Notes under the pieces: generated by a model
Databases searched by the model: none
Seen by the model: only the letters and a program-made list of their open reading frames with translations
What the model was told of the DNA's origin: nothing
Made by a program: the position numbers and the translations under genes
Part shown: in pieces, positions 41,525-49,235 of the stretch
Position numbering within the stretch: the stretch's first letter is position 1
How the letters are laid out: the number at the start of each line of letters is the position of its first letter
Source: a virus
Strand: one strand, 5' to 3'
DNA length: 64,000 nt
Virus record (IMG/VR): IMGVR_UViG_3300046535_000406
Location: 45,498-109,497 of that record

Positions 41525-43169
41525 TGCCGATCCTCACTCGCTCGTACTCCTCATCGAGGTCTTCGGCCATCACCACGTTGGTTTCACCCGGCTTCAAGCC
41601 GTTCACCTCGATCATGCGGATGCCTCGCTCGGCGAGCCACCACGCCATCACGGTGTCGTCGTGCTCGCCGACGGACTGCAACTTGCCGTCAGCGTAGCCG
41701 AAGGCGTTGGCCTCGGTGCGCCACGTGCTGGCAAACTCCGCCGACTCGGCGTCGCCGGACGGGATCATCCAGAGGTTGTTGGCGAGGATCACCTTCAGCG
41801 ACGGGACGCCCTCGATCAGGGACTGCTTCTCGATCCCGGTGGTGTGCCCGAACACCCGGCTGGCCGTCTCGGCGTACTTCATCAGGTGCTGGGCCAGCCA
41901 CTTCTGGAAGGCGTTCTGCTCGATGATCAGGACCTCGGGCCAGAAGTCCTTGCACACCTGCCGGACCATGGCGACCTGCTCGTCAAACGTCAGCCCGCGC
42001 AGGCGGCAGGCCCACAGCAGGCGCCGTTTCCCGGTCACCCGGTTGTAGCTCACCATCCAGACGACGGTGTAGTCGGCTCCGGCTGTCTCCGACACAGCCA
42101 AGTCCATGCCGCCCACGACCGCCTCGTTGGGCTCTCGATCGGCAGGCAGGTAGGGCCGGACGAAGTTCAGGCCCTCTCCGCCCATCAGAGCCCGGCCTGT
42201 CAACTCCCACGGGAAGGTGGAAGTGGCGTCGTCGCGAGGGTCCATCTGGTACTCGCGGCTGAACAGGACCGGGTCTGTCTTCTGAAGGTCCAGCAGGTAC
42301 TTCAGCGAGTAGCGTTCCTCCCAGAGCGCCTGCCCGGTGTCGAGGTTGGCGGCCCGGGACTTGACCCACGTCCAGCCCGGCTTCCCGCGCAGCCGGTGGA
42401 GTGCGTCCTCGTAGTGCTGGGGCGTGCCGACCACGATCAGCTGGCCCGTGGCGCCCGCCATCGGCATCAGGGTCGAGACGATGTACGACCAGACGCGGCC
42501 TCGCTGAAGCGGCGTGCGCCCGTTCTTCTCCGTCACGATGTCGTCGGCGATGATCACCTGCGGGTGCGGGCCTCGGATGGACGAGCCGATCGACTTGGGC
42601 TGAAGCGTCGCGTGGTTGCGCAGCCGGAGCTTGGTTCTGGACCACACGTCCTTGATGACCGACTGCGGCAGGCCCTTCAGGCGGATCGGGAGGATGTCCT
42701 CGAAGAACTGCTCGTTGTCCAGCATCAGCTGCTTGACTCGCTCGAACCGCTCCTTGGCGATGTCGATGTTCGAGGTGAAATACATCACTTCGAGGTCGCC
42801 CTCGGGCCAGCTGGGGATCAGGAACCCGTCCGGGCCTCGGTTGTGCCGCCACATGCGCCACGCGATGTAGGCGTAGCAGACGAAGGTCTTGCCGTGGTCG
42901 CGGGCCGCCATGAGGCACAGCAGCCGCTCGTCCTGAAGGAGGTTGCACCACTCCCGGTTGTGCCAGCGGCTGATCAGGTAGGCGCCCTTGTCGTCCTTCA
43001 GCTTCGACAGGAAGTAGGCGAACGAGCCCCACAGAAGCGCGGACTCGGTGACCTCGTAGCCCTGACCGACCAGCCGGACGGCGGCTTCCTCGCGGGCTGC
43101 CGCCGCTTGGATCGCTGCGCCGATCCGGTTGTCAGCCGCGCTCGATGGTGACCAGTCCTGAGCGAGCAT
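41514..43169 (-). CDS. terL: Terminase large subunit
   Basis: 551 residues; the motor that pumps DNA through the portal and cuts it. The ATPase half has a deviant Walker A, ARDHGKT (about 88-94), a Walker B, VIIADD (about 205), and coupling motif VVGTPQH. The nuclease half has GGMDLAVSE (about 352), LIIEQNAFQ and EHDDTVMAW (about 500), the RNase H-like acidic residues. ATG 43169 lies inside the small-subunit gene (38-nt overlap). Portal and capsid-end genes are about 24 kb away, an unusual separation. Confidence 0.95.
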   Translation of the reverse strand: MLAQDWSPSSAADNRIGAAIQAAAAREEAAVRLVGQGYEVTESALLWGSFAYFLSKLKDDKGAYLISRWHNREWCNLLQDERLLCLMAARDHGKTFVCYAYIAWRMWRHNRGPDGFLIPSWPEGDLEVMYFTSNIDIAKERFERVKQLMLDNEQFFEDILPIRLKGLPQSVIKDVWSRTKLRLRNHATLQPKSIGSSIRGPHPQVIIADDIVTEKNGRTPLQRGRVWSYIVSTLMPMAGATGQLIVVGTPQHYEDALHRLRGKPGWTWVKSRAANLDTGQALWEERYSLKYLLDLQKTDPVLFSREYQMDPRDDATSTFPWELTGRALMGGEGLNFVRPYLPADREPNEAVVGGMDLAVSETAGADYTVVWMVSYNRVTGKRRLLWACRLRGLTFDEQVAMVRQVCKDFWPEVLIIEQNAFQKWLAQHLMKYAETASRVFGHTTGIEKQSLIEGVPSLKVILANNLWMIPSGDAESAEFASTWRTEANAFGYADGKLQSVGEHDDTVMAWWLAERGIRMIEVNGLKPGETNVVMAEDLDEEYERVRIGNAY

Positions 43170-43674
43170 CTTCGTCGGGCTCTGGGCCTGTCAACTGGGA
43201 GAGGAGGCGCTGGTTCCCCATGGCTTCGAGGTCGGCTCGGGTGATGACGACCACGTTGGTCTGCTGGCCGATGCGGGGACCACTGGCGATCGCGGGCGGC
43301 GGCGCGGGCGGCGGAGGCATGTGGCGTTGACGCCAGTGTGGGTCCTCGTTCTCTAGGAACCACATGGCGGCCTTGGGGTCGGCGAGCATGTGGAGGTTGA
43401 TGGACGACATGGCCCGGGCGTGGGCCTTGGCACGGGCCATCCGGATGTCCTCGGCCAGCTGCCGGTAGAACGGCGTCGCCGGGCGCTCGTCTCGGCCCTC
43501 GCCACGCCGGACCCACTCCTCGATCGTGTTGGCCGGGACACCAGCCAGAGCGGCGGCGACTTGGAGCTTGTTGCCTTCCTCGATCCGGGCCAGCAGGACC
43601 TCCCGCTGGTCCTCGGCGAGAAGCGGCTTCCGCCCGCCCTTGTGCCGGATGATGGTGCCCTGTTCAGCCGCCAT
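43132..43674 (-). CDS. Terminase small subunit-like DNA-binding protein
   Basis: 180 residues from ATG 43674. A helix-turn-helix is visible in LQVAAALAGVPANTIEEWVRRG, after a GGRKPLL start. A helical oligomerisation part follows (FYRQLAEDIRMARAKAHARA) and a Pro-rich linker. Position directly before terL, with overlap, supports the role of recognising phage DNA for packaging. Confidence 0.75.
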   Translation of the reverse strand: MAAEQGTIIRHKGGRKPLLAEDQREVLLARIEEGNKLQVAAALAGVPANTIEEWVRRGEGRDERPATPFYRQLAEDIRMARAKAHARAMSSINLHMLADPKAAMWFLENEDPHWRQRHMPPPPAPPPAIASGPRIGQQTNVVVITRADLEAMGNQRLLSQLTGPEPDEDARSGLVTIERG

Positions 43675-43730
43675 GAGCGAAGTGTTGCACAGCCCCGATA
43701 GGAGTAGGATCACTGGTCCTAGAAAGCGGA

Positions 43731-43758
43731 AGGCCCCCCTCCAATCGAAGGGGAGCCT
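43731..43758 (-). terminator. Hairpin in the leader of the terminase operon
   Basis: AGGCTCCCCT and AGGGGGGCCT pair over 10 positions with one mismatch and an 8-nt loop, then TTCCGCTTTCT on the minus strand. It lies between the promoter at 43785 and the small-subunit start, so it could act as an attenuator. Confidence 0.45.
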
Positions 43759-43784
43759 CGCGCAAGCTGACCGAGCCTGCGCAC

Positions 43785-43814
43785 ATCTTAGCCCTTGTGG
43801 TCACAGCAAGTCAA
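43785..43814 (-). promoter_or_regulatory. Terminase-operon promoter (variant of the dispersed promoter)
   Basis: -35 TTGACT (43809-43814), 18-nt spacer, -10 TAAGAT (43785-43790). Here the conserved TCCTG is TGCTG. The -35 sits inside an 8-bp inverted repeat. Confidence 0.65.
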
Positions 43815-43823
43815 CACCACAAG
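43794..43823. promoter_or_regulatory. Candidate operator: 8-bp inverted repeat between divergent genes
   Basis: CTTGTGGT (43794-43801) and ACCACAAG (43816-43823) form a perfect inverted repeat with a 14-nt centre. It spans the -35 of the terminase promoter and ends 6 nt before the winged-helix gene start. It is a likely site for that regulator. Confidence 0.5.
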
Positions 43824-43829
43824 ATGTAG

Positions 43830-44309
43830 ATGTTCCGCCTCGGTACGAAGGAGTATCAGGTGGACCACTGGCAACGCCGTATCGACCGACCGAACGCCCC
43901 GGCAGTCCCGATCAGGGTCCGGCGAATGCACCGCACGTTCTGGGCACCTCCCCGCTACGAGGCCCTGTGCCGCTACGTCGCCTCCCACCCGGAGTTCGAC
44001 CAGCGCACCGCCGCCGAAGCCACCGGCTACTCGCTCACCGGCCTCCACCGCGCTCTGGCGCGGCTCGCCGAGTGGGGCTGCCTGATCCTCTCGGCGACCC
44101 GGGGCAGGCTCGGCAGGACCCGCGTCACCGTCCAGTCCGACGTTCGCTTGGCGAATGTTTCACCCACAGGAGAGACTTCGTATCTCCCCCCTAGATACAG
44201 GTTCTTAGAGAGTGCTTCTGTGGCTGAAACATTCCCGGAGGTGACGGTCCCGGAGTCATGGACGGCGCTCCGAGGGCTAAGCTGGAATGCGACCCGCACC
44301 GCGCTCTAA
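43830..44309 (+). CDS. Winged-helix DNA-binding regulator
   Basis: 159 residues from ATG 43830 (a later ATG at 43926 is possible). Residues 40-95 read as a winged helix: RYEALCRYVASHPEFDQRTA, then ATGYSLTGLHRALARL as recognition unit and a TRGRLGRTRVTV wing. It is transcribed away from the terminase operon across a shared control region, typical of an autoregulated repressor. Target sites are inferred. Confidence 0.6.
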   Translation: MFRLGTKEYQVDHWQRRIDRPNAPAVPIRVRRMHRTFWAPPRYEALCRYVASHPEFDQRTAAEATGYSLTGLHRALARLAEWGCLILSATRGRLGRTRVTVQSDVRLANVSPTGETSYLPPRYRFLESASVAETFPEVTVPESWTALRGLSWNATRTAL

Positions 44310-44362
44310 CACCGCCCAGTTCGGCGGAGCACGAGAGCGGGTCGCCTGTGGAGGGTAAGCGA

Positions 44363-44974
44363 ATGGGCAAGCTGCCGGTGGTCGTTGTTGCGGGGCTGGG
44401 CCGGTGCGGGACCAGCTTGGTGTTGCAGATGCTCGACAAGGCGGGCGTCGCCACGGTCGGGACCTTCCCGGACTACGAGTCCCGGGGCACCCATGCCTCA
44501 CCCGGTCAGGCCGTGAAGTGGCTGGACGCCTTCCGCACGAACCCGCCGTTCAATCGCTCACGACGGGCGATCGTCATCTGGCTGGACCGTGACCCGGAGC
44601 AGCAGGCGCTCTCGATGGTGAAGATGCTCGGGCTCGGCCTCGCGGTTGACGTGCCCGAAAGCGCGGTGGTCCAGATCGCCACCTCGATCGGCCCGGACAC
44701 GAAGCGGTGTCTGGCGGTTCTCGGCCAGTGGCCCAAGCTCCTGCTCCGCTTCGAGGACCTGATCGACCGGCCCCAGATGGCGGCGGAGCGGATCACGGAC
44801 TACCTCTCCCGGTACGGCTTCCCGGAGCTTGATCCCTCGGAGATGGCGGGCTGCCTGATCCCACGCGAGTCGGCGTGCACGCCGGACCTGTCGATCGAGC
44901 TTGCGCTGATCGCTGAGTCAGCCCCAGCGGATGTCGGAGGGATGATCGAGCACATCACCGGGGCTCGGGTCTAA
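44363..44974 (+). CDS. Sulfotransferase-like P-loop protein
   Basis: 203 residues from ATG 44363 (GGAGG upstream). GLGRCGTSLV at residues 11-20 is the PAPS-binding loop form seen in sulfotransferases (usually GxxRSGTS/T). Further matches are IVIWLDRDPEQQALS and LLRFEDLIDRP with a helical end, where FEDL is family-typical. The 3' end overlaps the convergent gene 44918-45226 by 57 nt. It may modify a host surface glycan or metabolite; the substrate is unknown. Confidence 0.65.
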   Translation: MGKLPVVVVAGLGRCGTSLVLQMLDKAGVATVGTFPDYESRGTHASPGQAVKWLDAFRTNPPFNRSRRAIVIWLDRDPEQQALSMVKMLGLGLAVDVPESAVVQIATSIGPDTKRCLAVLGQWPKLLLRFEDLIDRPQMAAERITDYLSRYGFPELDPSEMAGCLIPRESACTPDLSIELALIAESAPADVGGMIEHITGARV

Positions 44975-45226
44975 CGGCGCGAGGGTGATCGTGCCCTTCG
45001 CCACGACGGGGCCGAACGGGTCCGGCAGAGGGTCGTCAAGGTCAGGAACGTCGGGCAGTGGCTCCTCCTCCGCCTCCGTCTCGGTGGGCTGAGAGTCCTC
45101 GATCAGGACCATTCCCCAGCCTTCGCAGGTCTGGCACGGGTCCCCAGTGGAGTCAATGCAGGCTCCGCCGCAGTCGGGGCAGAGCGGCGGGATGCCCTTG
45201 GGCTGGACTTCAGGCATGTCGATCAT
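44918..45226 (-). CDS. Zinc-ribbon protein with acidic tail (102 aa)
   Basis: CPDCGGACIDSTGDPCQTC is a DnaJ-like double CxxC. The tail is Asp/Pro-rich (PDVPDLDDPLPDPFG). A TACAAT box 6 nt before ATG 45226 suggests leaderless expression. Convergent overlap with the sulfotransferase-like gene. Confidence 0.55.
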   Translation of the reverse strand: MIDMPEVQPKGIPPLCPDCGGACIDSTGDPCQTCEGWGMVLIEDSQPTETEAEEEPLPDVPDLDDPLPDPFGPVVAKGTITLAPLDPSPGDVLDHPSDIRWG

Positions 45227-45241
45227 GGCCGGATTGTAGAC

Positions 45242-45292
45242 ACAGAGACGCCCCCGCCAGTCGCTCCAATCGACCTACGGGGGCGTCTCTGT
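45242..45292. terminator. Perfect 15-bp hairpin, probable bidirectional terminator
   Basis: ACAGAGACGCCCCCG (45242-45256) and its exact complement (45278-45292) flank a 22-nt loop. It would end rightward transcripts from the plus-strand island, and could end or attenuate leftward transcripts before gene 45226. Confidence 0.65.
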
Positions 45293-45368
45293 TCGCTCGC
45301 GTCACCCCGACCCCGAAGGGTGGGCTCCACTCCGGGATCGTACCCTGACAGGCAAGGGCTGCGAGCTA

Positions 45369-45374
45369 TGTCAA
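45369..45374 (-). promoter_or_regulatory. TTGACA motif after a stop codon, weak -10
   Basis: A consensus -35 (TTGACA) begins 3 nt after the TAG of gene 45378-45644, like the dispersed promoter. The TCCTG is missing and the best 17-nt partner (CTGTCA) is poor. Confidence 0.35.
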
Positions 45375-45377
45375 TGG

Positions 45378-45644
45378 CTAAGTAACGGGCTCGAACCCGG
45401 GAGGGGCCTCCTTGTAGCCGTCTCCCAGATCGACCAGTGCGGCGACGGCCTGACCGGCATTGGCGTACCGGATGGTCACGGACTTGACCGCCATGGTGAG
45501 GGTGCCGCCGGAGCGGTACATGAACGCGAGGTCGTCCCCCTTGCGGGGGACGAAGCTCTCATCGAGGCTGGCCTCGTAGCGGACCGGCTGGTCGCCCTTT
45601 GGCCCGAGGATGGCGTGGTGGAGATAGGTGGCAATGATCTGCAT
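45378..45644 (-). CDS. Small beta-rich protein (88 aa)
   Basis: IIATYLHHAILGP, a DDLAFMYRSGGTLTMAVKSV centre and a Gly/Asp-rich end. Last gene of the 47007-45378 unit. Function unknown. Confidence 0.5.
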   Translation of the reverse strand: MQIIATYLHHAILGPKGDQPVRYEASLDESFVPRKGDDLAFMYRSGGTLTMAVKSVTIRYANAGQAVAALVDLGDGYKEAPPGFEPVT

Positions 45645-45653
45645 AGGGGGCCT

Positions 45654-45995
45654 CTAGTTGGGTCGCTCCCCCTTGGGAGCGAGTCCGGACATGGCGGCGA
45701 AGCCCTCCGCCTCCGGGTCGATGTCGAGCAGCTGGCCGGTCTTGAGCGCCTCGGTCATGTCGGCGGTGATGCCCAGCGCCGCGCCGTTCTTGGCGAGGAT
45801 GGCAGCCGCCTTGCACAGGTCGAGCAGCTGGTCGCGGTCCACGTTGTCAAGCGACGCGAACCGGGACAGGAAGCCGGTCTTGTTCAGGGCCTCCTGCATC
45901 TCGTCGCGGGCTTCGCGGGTCGAGATGAACAGGAGCTTCCCGGTGGACTGGGCGGCCTCGATGGCCGCCTCCTTGTGTTCGTTGGACATGGACAT
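45654..45995 (-). CDS. Helical acidic protein (113 aa)
   Basis: Almost entirely helix-forming (HKEAAIEAAQSTGKLLF, DQLLDLCKAAAILAKNG). Located immediately after the DUF932 gene. No family recognised. Confidence 0.5.
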   Translation of the reverse strand: MSMSNEHKEAAIEAAQSTGKLLFISTREARDEMQEALNKTGFLSRFASLDNVDRDQLLDLCKAAAILAKNGAALGITADMTEALKTGQLLDIDPEAEGFAAMSGLAPKGERPN

Positions 45996-46014
45996 GGTGG
46001 TGGTTCTCCTTCGA

Positions 46015-47007
46015 CTAGGACAGCAGCGCGAGCGCCTTGTCCTTCAGCGCGGCGGCAGGGCCGTCGAGGATGGCCTCAGCCCGAACATCGGCGGGGCTGG
46101 CGCCCTTCTTGCGGTAGGTCCGGAAGTGGTCGGCGTACTCGATCGTCGCCTGAAACAGCCGGTAGCTGGTGTTGGGGACTCCGACCAACGTCTCGCTGTT
46201 CACGAACAGGTCGGCGATCAGGTCGCGTGCGGCCTCGCGGCGGGGAGCCTGCTCGGCCTCCGGCGGGGTGGGGATCAACTTCTCCGTGAAGGCGAGCACG
46301 TCGTCCAGAGAGAGGGTCCGCTTGGTCAGCGCGATCATCTTCTGCTCGAACGCCTCGTCATACGCGGCGACCATCTTGAGTGCCCGGCGGGCCTCATCGA
46401 CGTTGACATCCATGTGCTTGGTGTGGCGGACGGTAATCTCGGGGCTGACCTCACCCATCGCCGCACTGGCGGTGTTGGAGCAGACCACCCGGGTCTGGAC
46501 GCGCTTGGCCTTCATGGCGTGGCGCCCATCGTGGCCGGTGATGCCCAGAAGGCGTCGCTGCCACGGAGAGTCGTCGCCCGGAACCTTGAACTTGTCGCTG
46601 TCACCGAGGTCCAGCTGGGCGAAGACGATGCGACCGTTGTAGAGCGAGCCCGCCGTGTCGTACTCGGCACCGGACTCGTCCCGGACCGCGTCGAGGAAGT
46701 CGGTCAGGTCGGTGAACTGGAACAGGCTGTAGGACGGGCGCACGAGCCCAAGCTGGGCGTTCGTGTCGGTGCGGATGACGGCGTTCCAGTCCGGAACGGC
46801 CACGTGGAGCGGGCCGTCGGGCGTGGGGACCACGGCCTCGACCGGGACCTTGGCGACCTCGAAGGCCACTTCGGCGCAGACCTCTACGATCTTCTTGGCG
46901 GTCATGCCGCCCGGGAAGGCGGTGCCGTCGCCGTGCCACGGCTTGCCGTTCAGGGAGTTGTAGACGAAGGCCGCTTTGCCGGTCGTCTTGTCGATCATTG
47001 CTGGCAT
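46015..47007 (-). CDS. DUF932 / phage-plasmid-like protein (TIGR03299 type)
   Basis: 330 residues. Family features: KPWHGDGTAFPGGMTA near the N-terminus, then RTDTNAQLGLVRPSYSLFQ, and AGSLYNGRIVFAQLDLG, CSNTAS and a C-terminal helical region. Members are widespread on phages and plasmids near replication and recombination genes, with no firm biochemical role. GAGG Shine-Dalgarno precedes ATG 47007. Confidence 0.8.
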   Translation of the reverse strand: MPAMIDKTTGKAAFVYNSLNGKPWHGDGTAFPGGMTAKKIVEVCAEVAFEVAKVPVEAVVPTPDGPLHVAVPDWNAVIRTDTNAQLGLVRPSYSLFQFTDLTDFLDAVRDESGAEYDTAGSLYNGRIVFAQLDLGDSDKFKVPGDDSPWQRRLLGITGHDGRHAMKAKRVQTRVVCSNTASAAMGEVSPEITVRHTKHMDVNVDEARRALKMVAAYDEAFEQKMIALTKRTLSLDDVLAFTEKLIPTPPEAEQAPRREAARDLIADLFVNSETLVGVPNTSYRLFQATIEYADHFRTYRKKGASPADVRAEAILDGPAAALKDKALALLS

Positions 47008-47212
47008 TGGAGCTACCTCGTGTGGGGGAGCGAAGCGATTGGAGTGATGATCCTGCCCCGGGGGTTCAGCCCATGTTCCGGGGACAGGTCATCAGCGGGA
47101 ACAATCCGGCGTAGCGTCGCGCCGGTCGCTCGTGGGTGCCGTTGGGCCTCCTTCCTGACTGGGTGTTCCATCTGACGTGATTGTGCTCCTGTCGGAGCAG
47201 GAAGTCAACAGG
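47008..47212. other. Leader region of the DUF932 operon
   Basis: About 170 nt of leader between the promoter at 47180-47208 and ATG 47007. It includes a strong ribosome-binding site (AAGGAGG) followed by CCCA and ACG instead of ATG, which opens only a 16-codon frame. I see no full gene. Confidence 0.5.
47180..47208 (-). promoter_or_regulatory. Dispersed promoter copy
   Basis: -35 TTGACT (47203-47208), 17-nt spacer starting TCCTG, -10 CACAAT (47180-47185). Begins 4 nt after the TAA of gene 47213-47749. Confidence 0.65.
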
Positions 47213-47749
47213 TTACTTGGTGGGTTCGCAGGACAGGTGGTTGCCCGTCTCGCCGTTCCAGCCGGGCGTCAGGTCGTCGGCCCACTCGATCTTGGTGCAG
47301 TAGTCGCAGTGGAGCATCCCCTCCGGCTCGGGCTCGATAGGCTCGTTCCCGGGCGGGTCGCCCTTGCGCTCCATGAAGTGTCCGTTCGGCTTCCAGCGGG
47401 AGCCCGGGTTGGAGGCGTGTTGCTTGCAGACGGCCATGGGGCCGCTATCAGACTCGATGACGAGGGTCGGCTTCCGCTCGCAGCGCCACGTGTGCGGGGC
47501 TCGCCCCTGCTCCCAGACGGCAGTCTGGCAACGGGCGATCGTGCCGCTGTACGGGATGGCAGCGACGAGCCGGTCGGCCCGCCGCTGCTTGTCCTTCGCC
47601 TTCTCCCACTCCGGGTAGTCGAGCGATCGTGGCTGGTGAACGAGGCCATCCTTGGTCTGTGTGAGCGCCCGGTGGCAGGTGCCACAGGCGTAGGTCACGA
47701 CCGGGACGGCCTCGTGGCCGTAGAAGTCTTCGGGTGGGCGGTAGCTCAC
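47213..47749 (-). CDS. Multi-Cys zinc protein (178 aa)
   Basis: GTG start 47749 (GTGA). Cys pairs CGTCHRA, CQTAVW, CERKP and CDYCTK are spread through the protein, suggesting two zinc sites. Trp-rich segments (APHTWRCERK) lie between. Function unknown. Confidence 0.55.
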   Translation of the reverse strand: MSYRPPEDFYGHEAVPVVTYACGTCHRALTQTKDGLVHQPRSLDYPEWEKAKDKQRRADRLVAAIPYSGTIARCQTAVWEQGRAPHTWRCERKPTLVIESDSGPMAVCKQHASNPGSRWKPNGHFMERKGDPPGNEPIEPEPEGMLHCDYCTKIEWADDLTPGWNGETGNHLSCEPTK

Positions 47750-47946
47750 TTGGAGCCCGCCTTCGGGAGCGCATGGGCGTTGATGCCCTGCGTGAGAAGG
47801 CGATCGAGAGCGCCGTAGTAGGCGGCGAGAGCCGCGTCCTGCGCCGCGTCGCCGACAGGTCCGTCGCCGAAGTAGGCGTCGTACGGGTTGCCCTGCTGGA
47901 CGACCGCGATGTCCGCGTCGTTCTGGGCGGTGGTGGGATCGGTCAT
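47746..47946 (-). CDS. Small Ala/Asp-rich protein (66 aa)
   Basis: ATG 47946, GAGG upstream. GNPYDAYFGDGPVG then a helix (DAALAAYYGALDRLL). First gene after promoter 48000-48028. Confidence 0.5.
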   Translation of the reverse strand: MTDPTTAQNDADIAVVQQGNPYDAYFGDGPVGDAAQDAALAAYYGALDRLLTQGINAHALPKAGSK

Positions 47947-47999
47947 CTTGCTGGACCTCGCGGCGGGGGGCCTCTTGGAGCGGGCCTCCCGACACACGT

Positions 48000-48028
48000 A
48001 GTCTGCGCCTTCCTGCTCAGGAAGTCAA
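48000..48028 (-). promoter_or_regulatory. Dispersed promoter copy
   Basis: -35 TTGACT (48023-48028), 17-nt spacer starting TCCTG, -10 CAGACT (48000-48005). It lies 22 nt after the stop of gene 48051-48281. Confidence 0.65.
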
Positions 48029-48050
48029 CAGGTCACGCCGAATAATCACG

Positions 48051-48281
48051 TCAATCGTCGTCTCGATCGAGCCCGAGTGCGCCACGAGCCCAGTTCTGGA
48101 CGGCGGTCTTGCGCAGGTCCCTCTCTCGCAGGATCGCCCAGAGGCTGTCGCGCTCGACGCGCCCGATCGGCGGCACGGCCTGTCGCTCGACCTCGATGGG
48201 TTCGGCTGGTGCGCCACATCTGGTCAGGGCCGGGTGGGACTGCTTGCAGCTGGGGCACACCCGGGGGTTCAGGGTCGTCAT
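48051..48281 (-). CDS. Small zinc-finger protein (76 aa)
   Basis: ATG 48281 (ATGA overlap). CPSCKQSHPALTRC near the N-terminus, then a helical charged part. Function unknown. Confidence 0.5.
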   Translation of the reverse strand: MTTLNPRVCPSCKQSHPALTRCGAPAEPIEVERQAVPPIGRVERDSLWAILRERDLRKTAVQNWARGALGLDRDDD

Positions 48282-48802
48282 GCCCAGCCTTCGTCGTCGG
48301 ACCAGCCCATCAACTCGCGCAGATCGAAGCGTTTGCCCAGCGCATCCCGTATGCCGATCAGCGGCCCGGAGAACTTCGGGCTCACCAGACGGCCATCGTA
48401 GACGTGCGCGTACTTGGGTACATACAGCGTCCCGAGGATGAAGCGCACGCCGTCCGGGGTGAGCCGCCACCAGCCAGCACGCCCGCCGTCGGGGCGCTTC
48501 TCATGTGCTTCGAGGGTGAGTCCCCAGTAGACCAGCTTGGCGTCGTCGCCTGCGCGACCGGGTCCCCGGCCCAGCACGGTCGGCACGTCTACGAAATCGT
48601 CAGCCGCGCCCGCCCGGTACATCTTGACCAGTGCCCACGCCATCGAGGACGTGATCGTTCGCTTGTAGACCTTCGCGAACTGGGTGCAGCAGGGGCACTT
48701 GGCGCCTTCGAGGCGACGGTCGCGGAGCCATTGACGGGCATCCCCGAGCGTCATGTGATCGGGGAGGTTCGGCCCCTCGTTTGCGTCGGTGGCAACAGTC
48801 AT
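48278..48802 (-). CDS. Conserved phage protein with N-terminal zinc site (174 aa)
   Basis: ATG 48802. CPCCTQFAKVYKRTI, KLVYWGLTLE, GWWRLTPDGVRFI and a LIGIRDALGKRFDLREL ending. This arrangement matches a small family I know from actinobacteriophages, without an assigned function. Confidence 0.6.
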   Translation of the reverse strand: MTVATDANEGPNLPDHMTLGDARQWLRDRRLEGAKCPCCTQFAKVYKRTITSSMAWALVKMYRAGAADDFVDVPTVLGRGPGRAGDDAKLVYWGLTLEAHEKRPDGGRAGWWRLTPDGVRFILGTLYVPKYAHVYDGRLVSPKFSGPLIGIRDALGKRFDLRELMGWSDDEGWA

Positions 48803-48818
48803 GCAGTCCTCCAATCGC

Positions 48819-49235
48819 TCATCCGAGCCATCCATTCGCGATGCCGAACAGGCTGCGTGAGTAGAGGGCGGCAGCCAGTGCGCCCAGATCGTCAACCTTG
48901 GACAGATACGTGCGGATCACATCCCGGTTGGCAAGCTCCCATCGCTGGACGCCGTGACCGGCGCAGGTGACGATCAGGTGGGCGGCGTCCGACGGGGCGC
49001 GCTTCCCCATCATCGCGTGGTCCCGAACGTGGTCGAGCGTCATACGCTCCACGTTGGTGGCAGCCAGCACGTTGTCGAAGGTGTCGGTGCACAGGCCCGG
49101 AGCGCCCAGCATCGACGGCACGCAGGCGCCGTCGCGACGGAACACGAACGCGGCCACGTCCGGCGTCACCTTGTCCTCGGGCTTGCGCCGCCATGCCTTC
49201 AGGGGCGTCCGGCGGATCGGGGCGCTGCGCTTCAC
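48819..49235 (-). CDS. HNH-like endonuclease
   Basis: 138 residues from GTG 49235 (GAGGAG upstream). FVFRRDGACVPSM with later LC, then VERMTLDHVRDHAMMG and a CAGHG knuckle give the HNH order (DH, then zinc ligands and a final His). It is near SbcCD but far from terL, so a homing or recombination role is as likely as packaging. Confidence 0.6.
   Translation of the reverse strand: MKRSAPIRRTPLKAWRRKPEDKVTPDVAAFVFRRDGACVPSMLGAPGLCTDTFDNVLAATNVERMTLDHVRDHAMMGKRAPSDAAHLIVTCAGHGVQRWELANRDVIRTYLSKVDDLGALAAALYSRSLFGIANGWLG

Noticed and set aside
45385-45405. GGCTCGAACCCGGG, resembling a tRNA T-arm
   Set aside because: It lies within the coding end of gene 45378-45644, and no acceptor, D or anticodon stems can be found around it.
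48819-49235. HNH protein as the packaging-associated nuclease
   Set aside because: Such HNH genes normally sit next to terminase genes; this one is about 5.6 kb away in the SbcCD region, so the role is left open.
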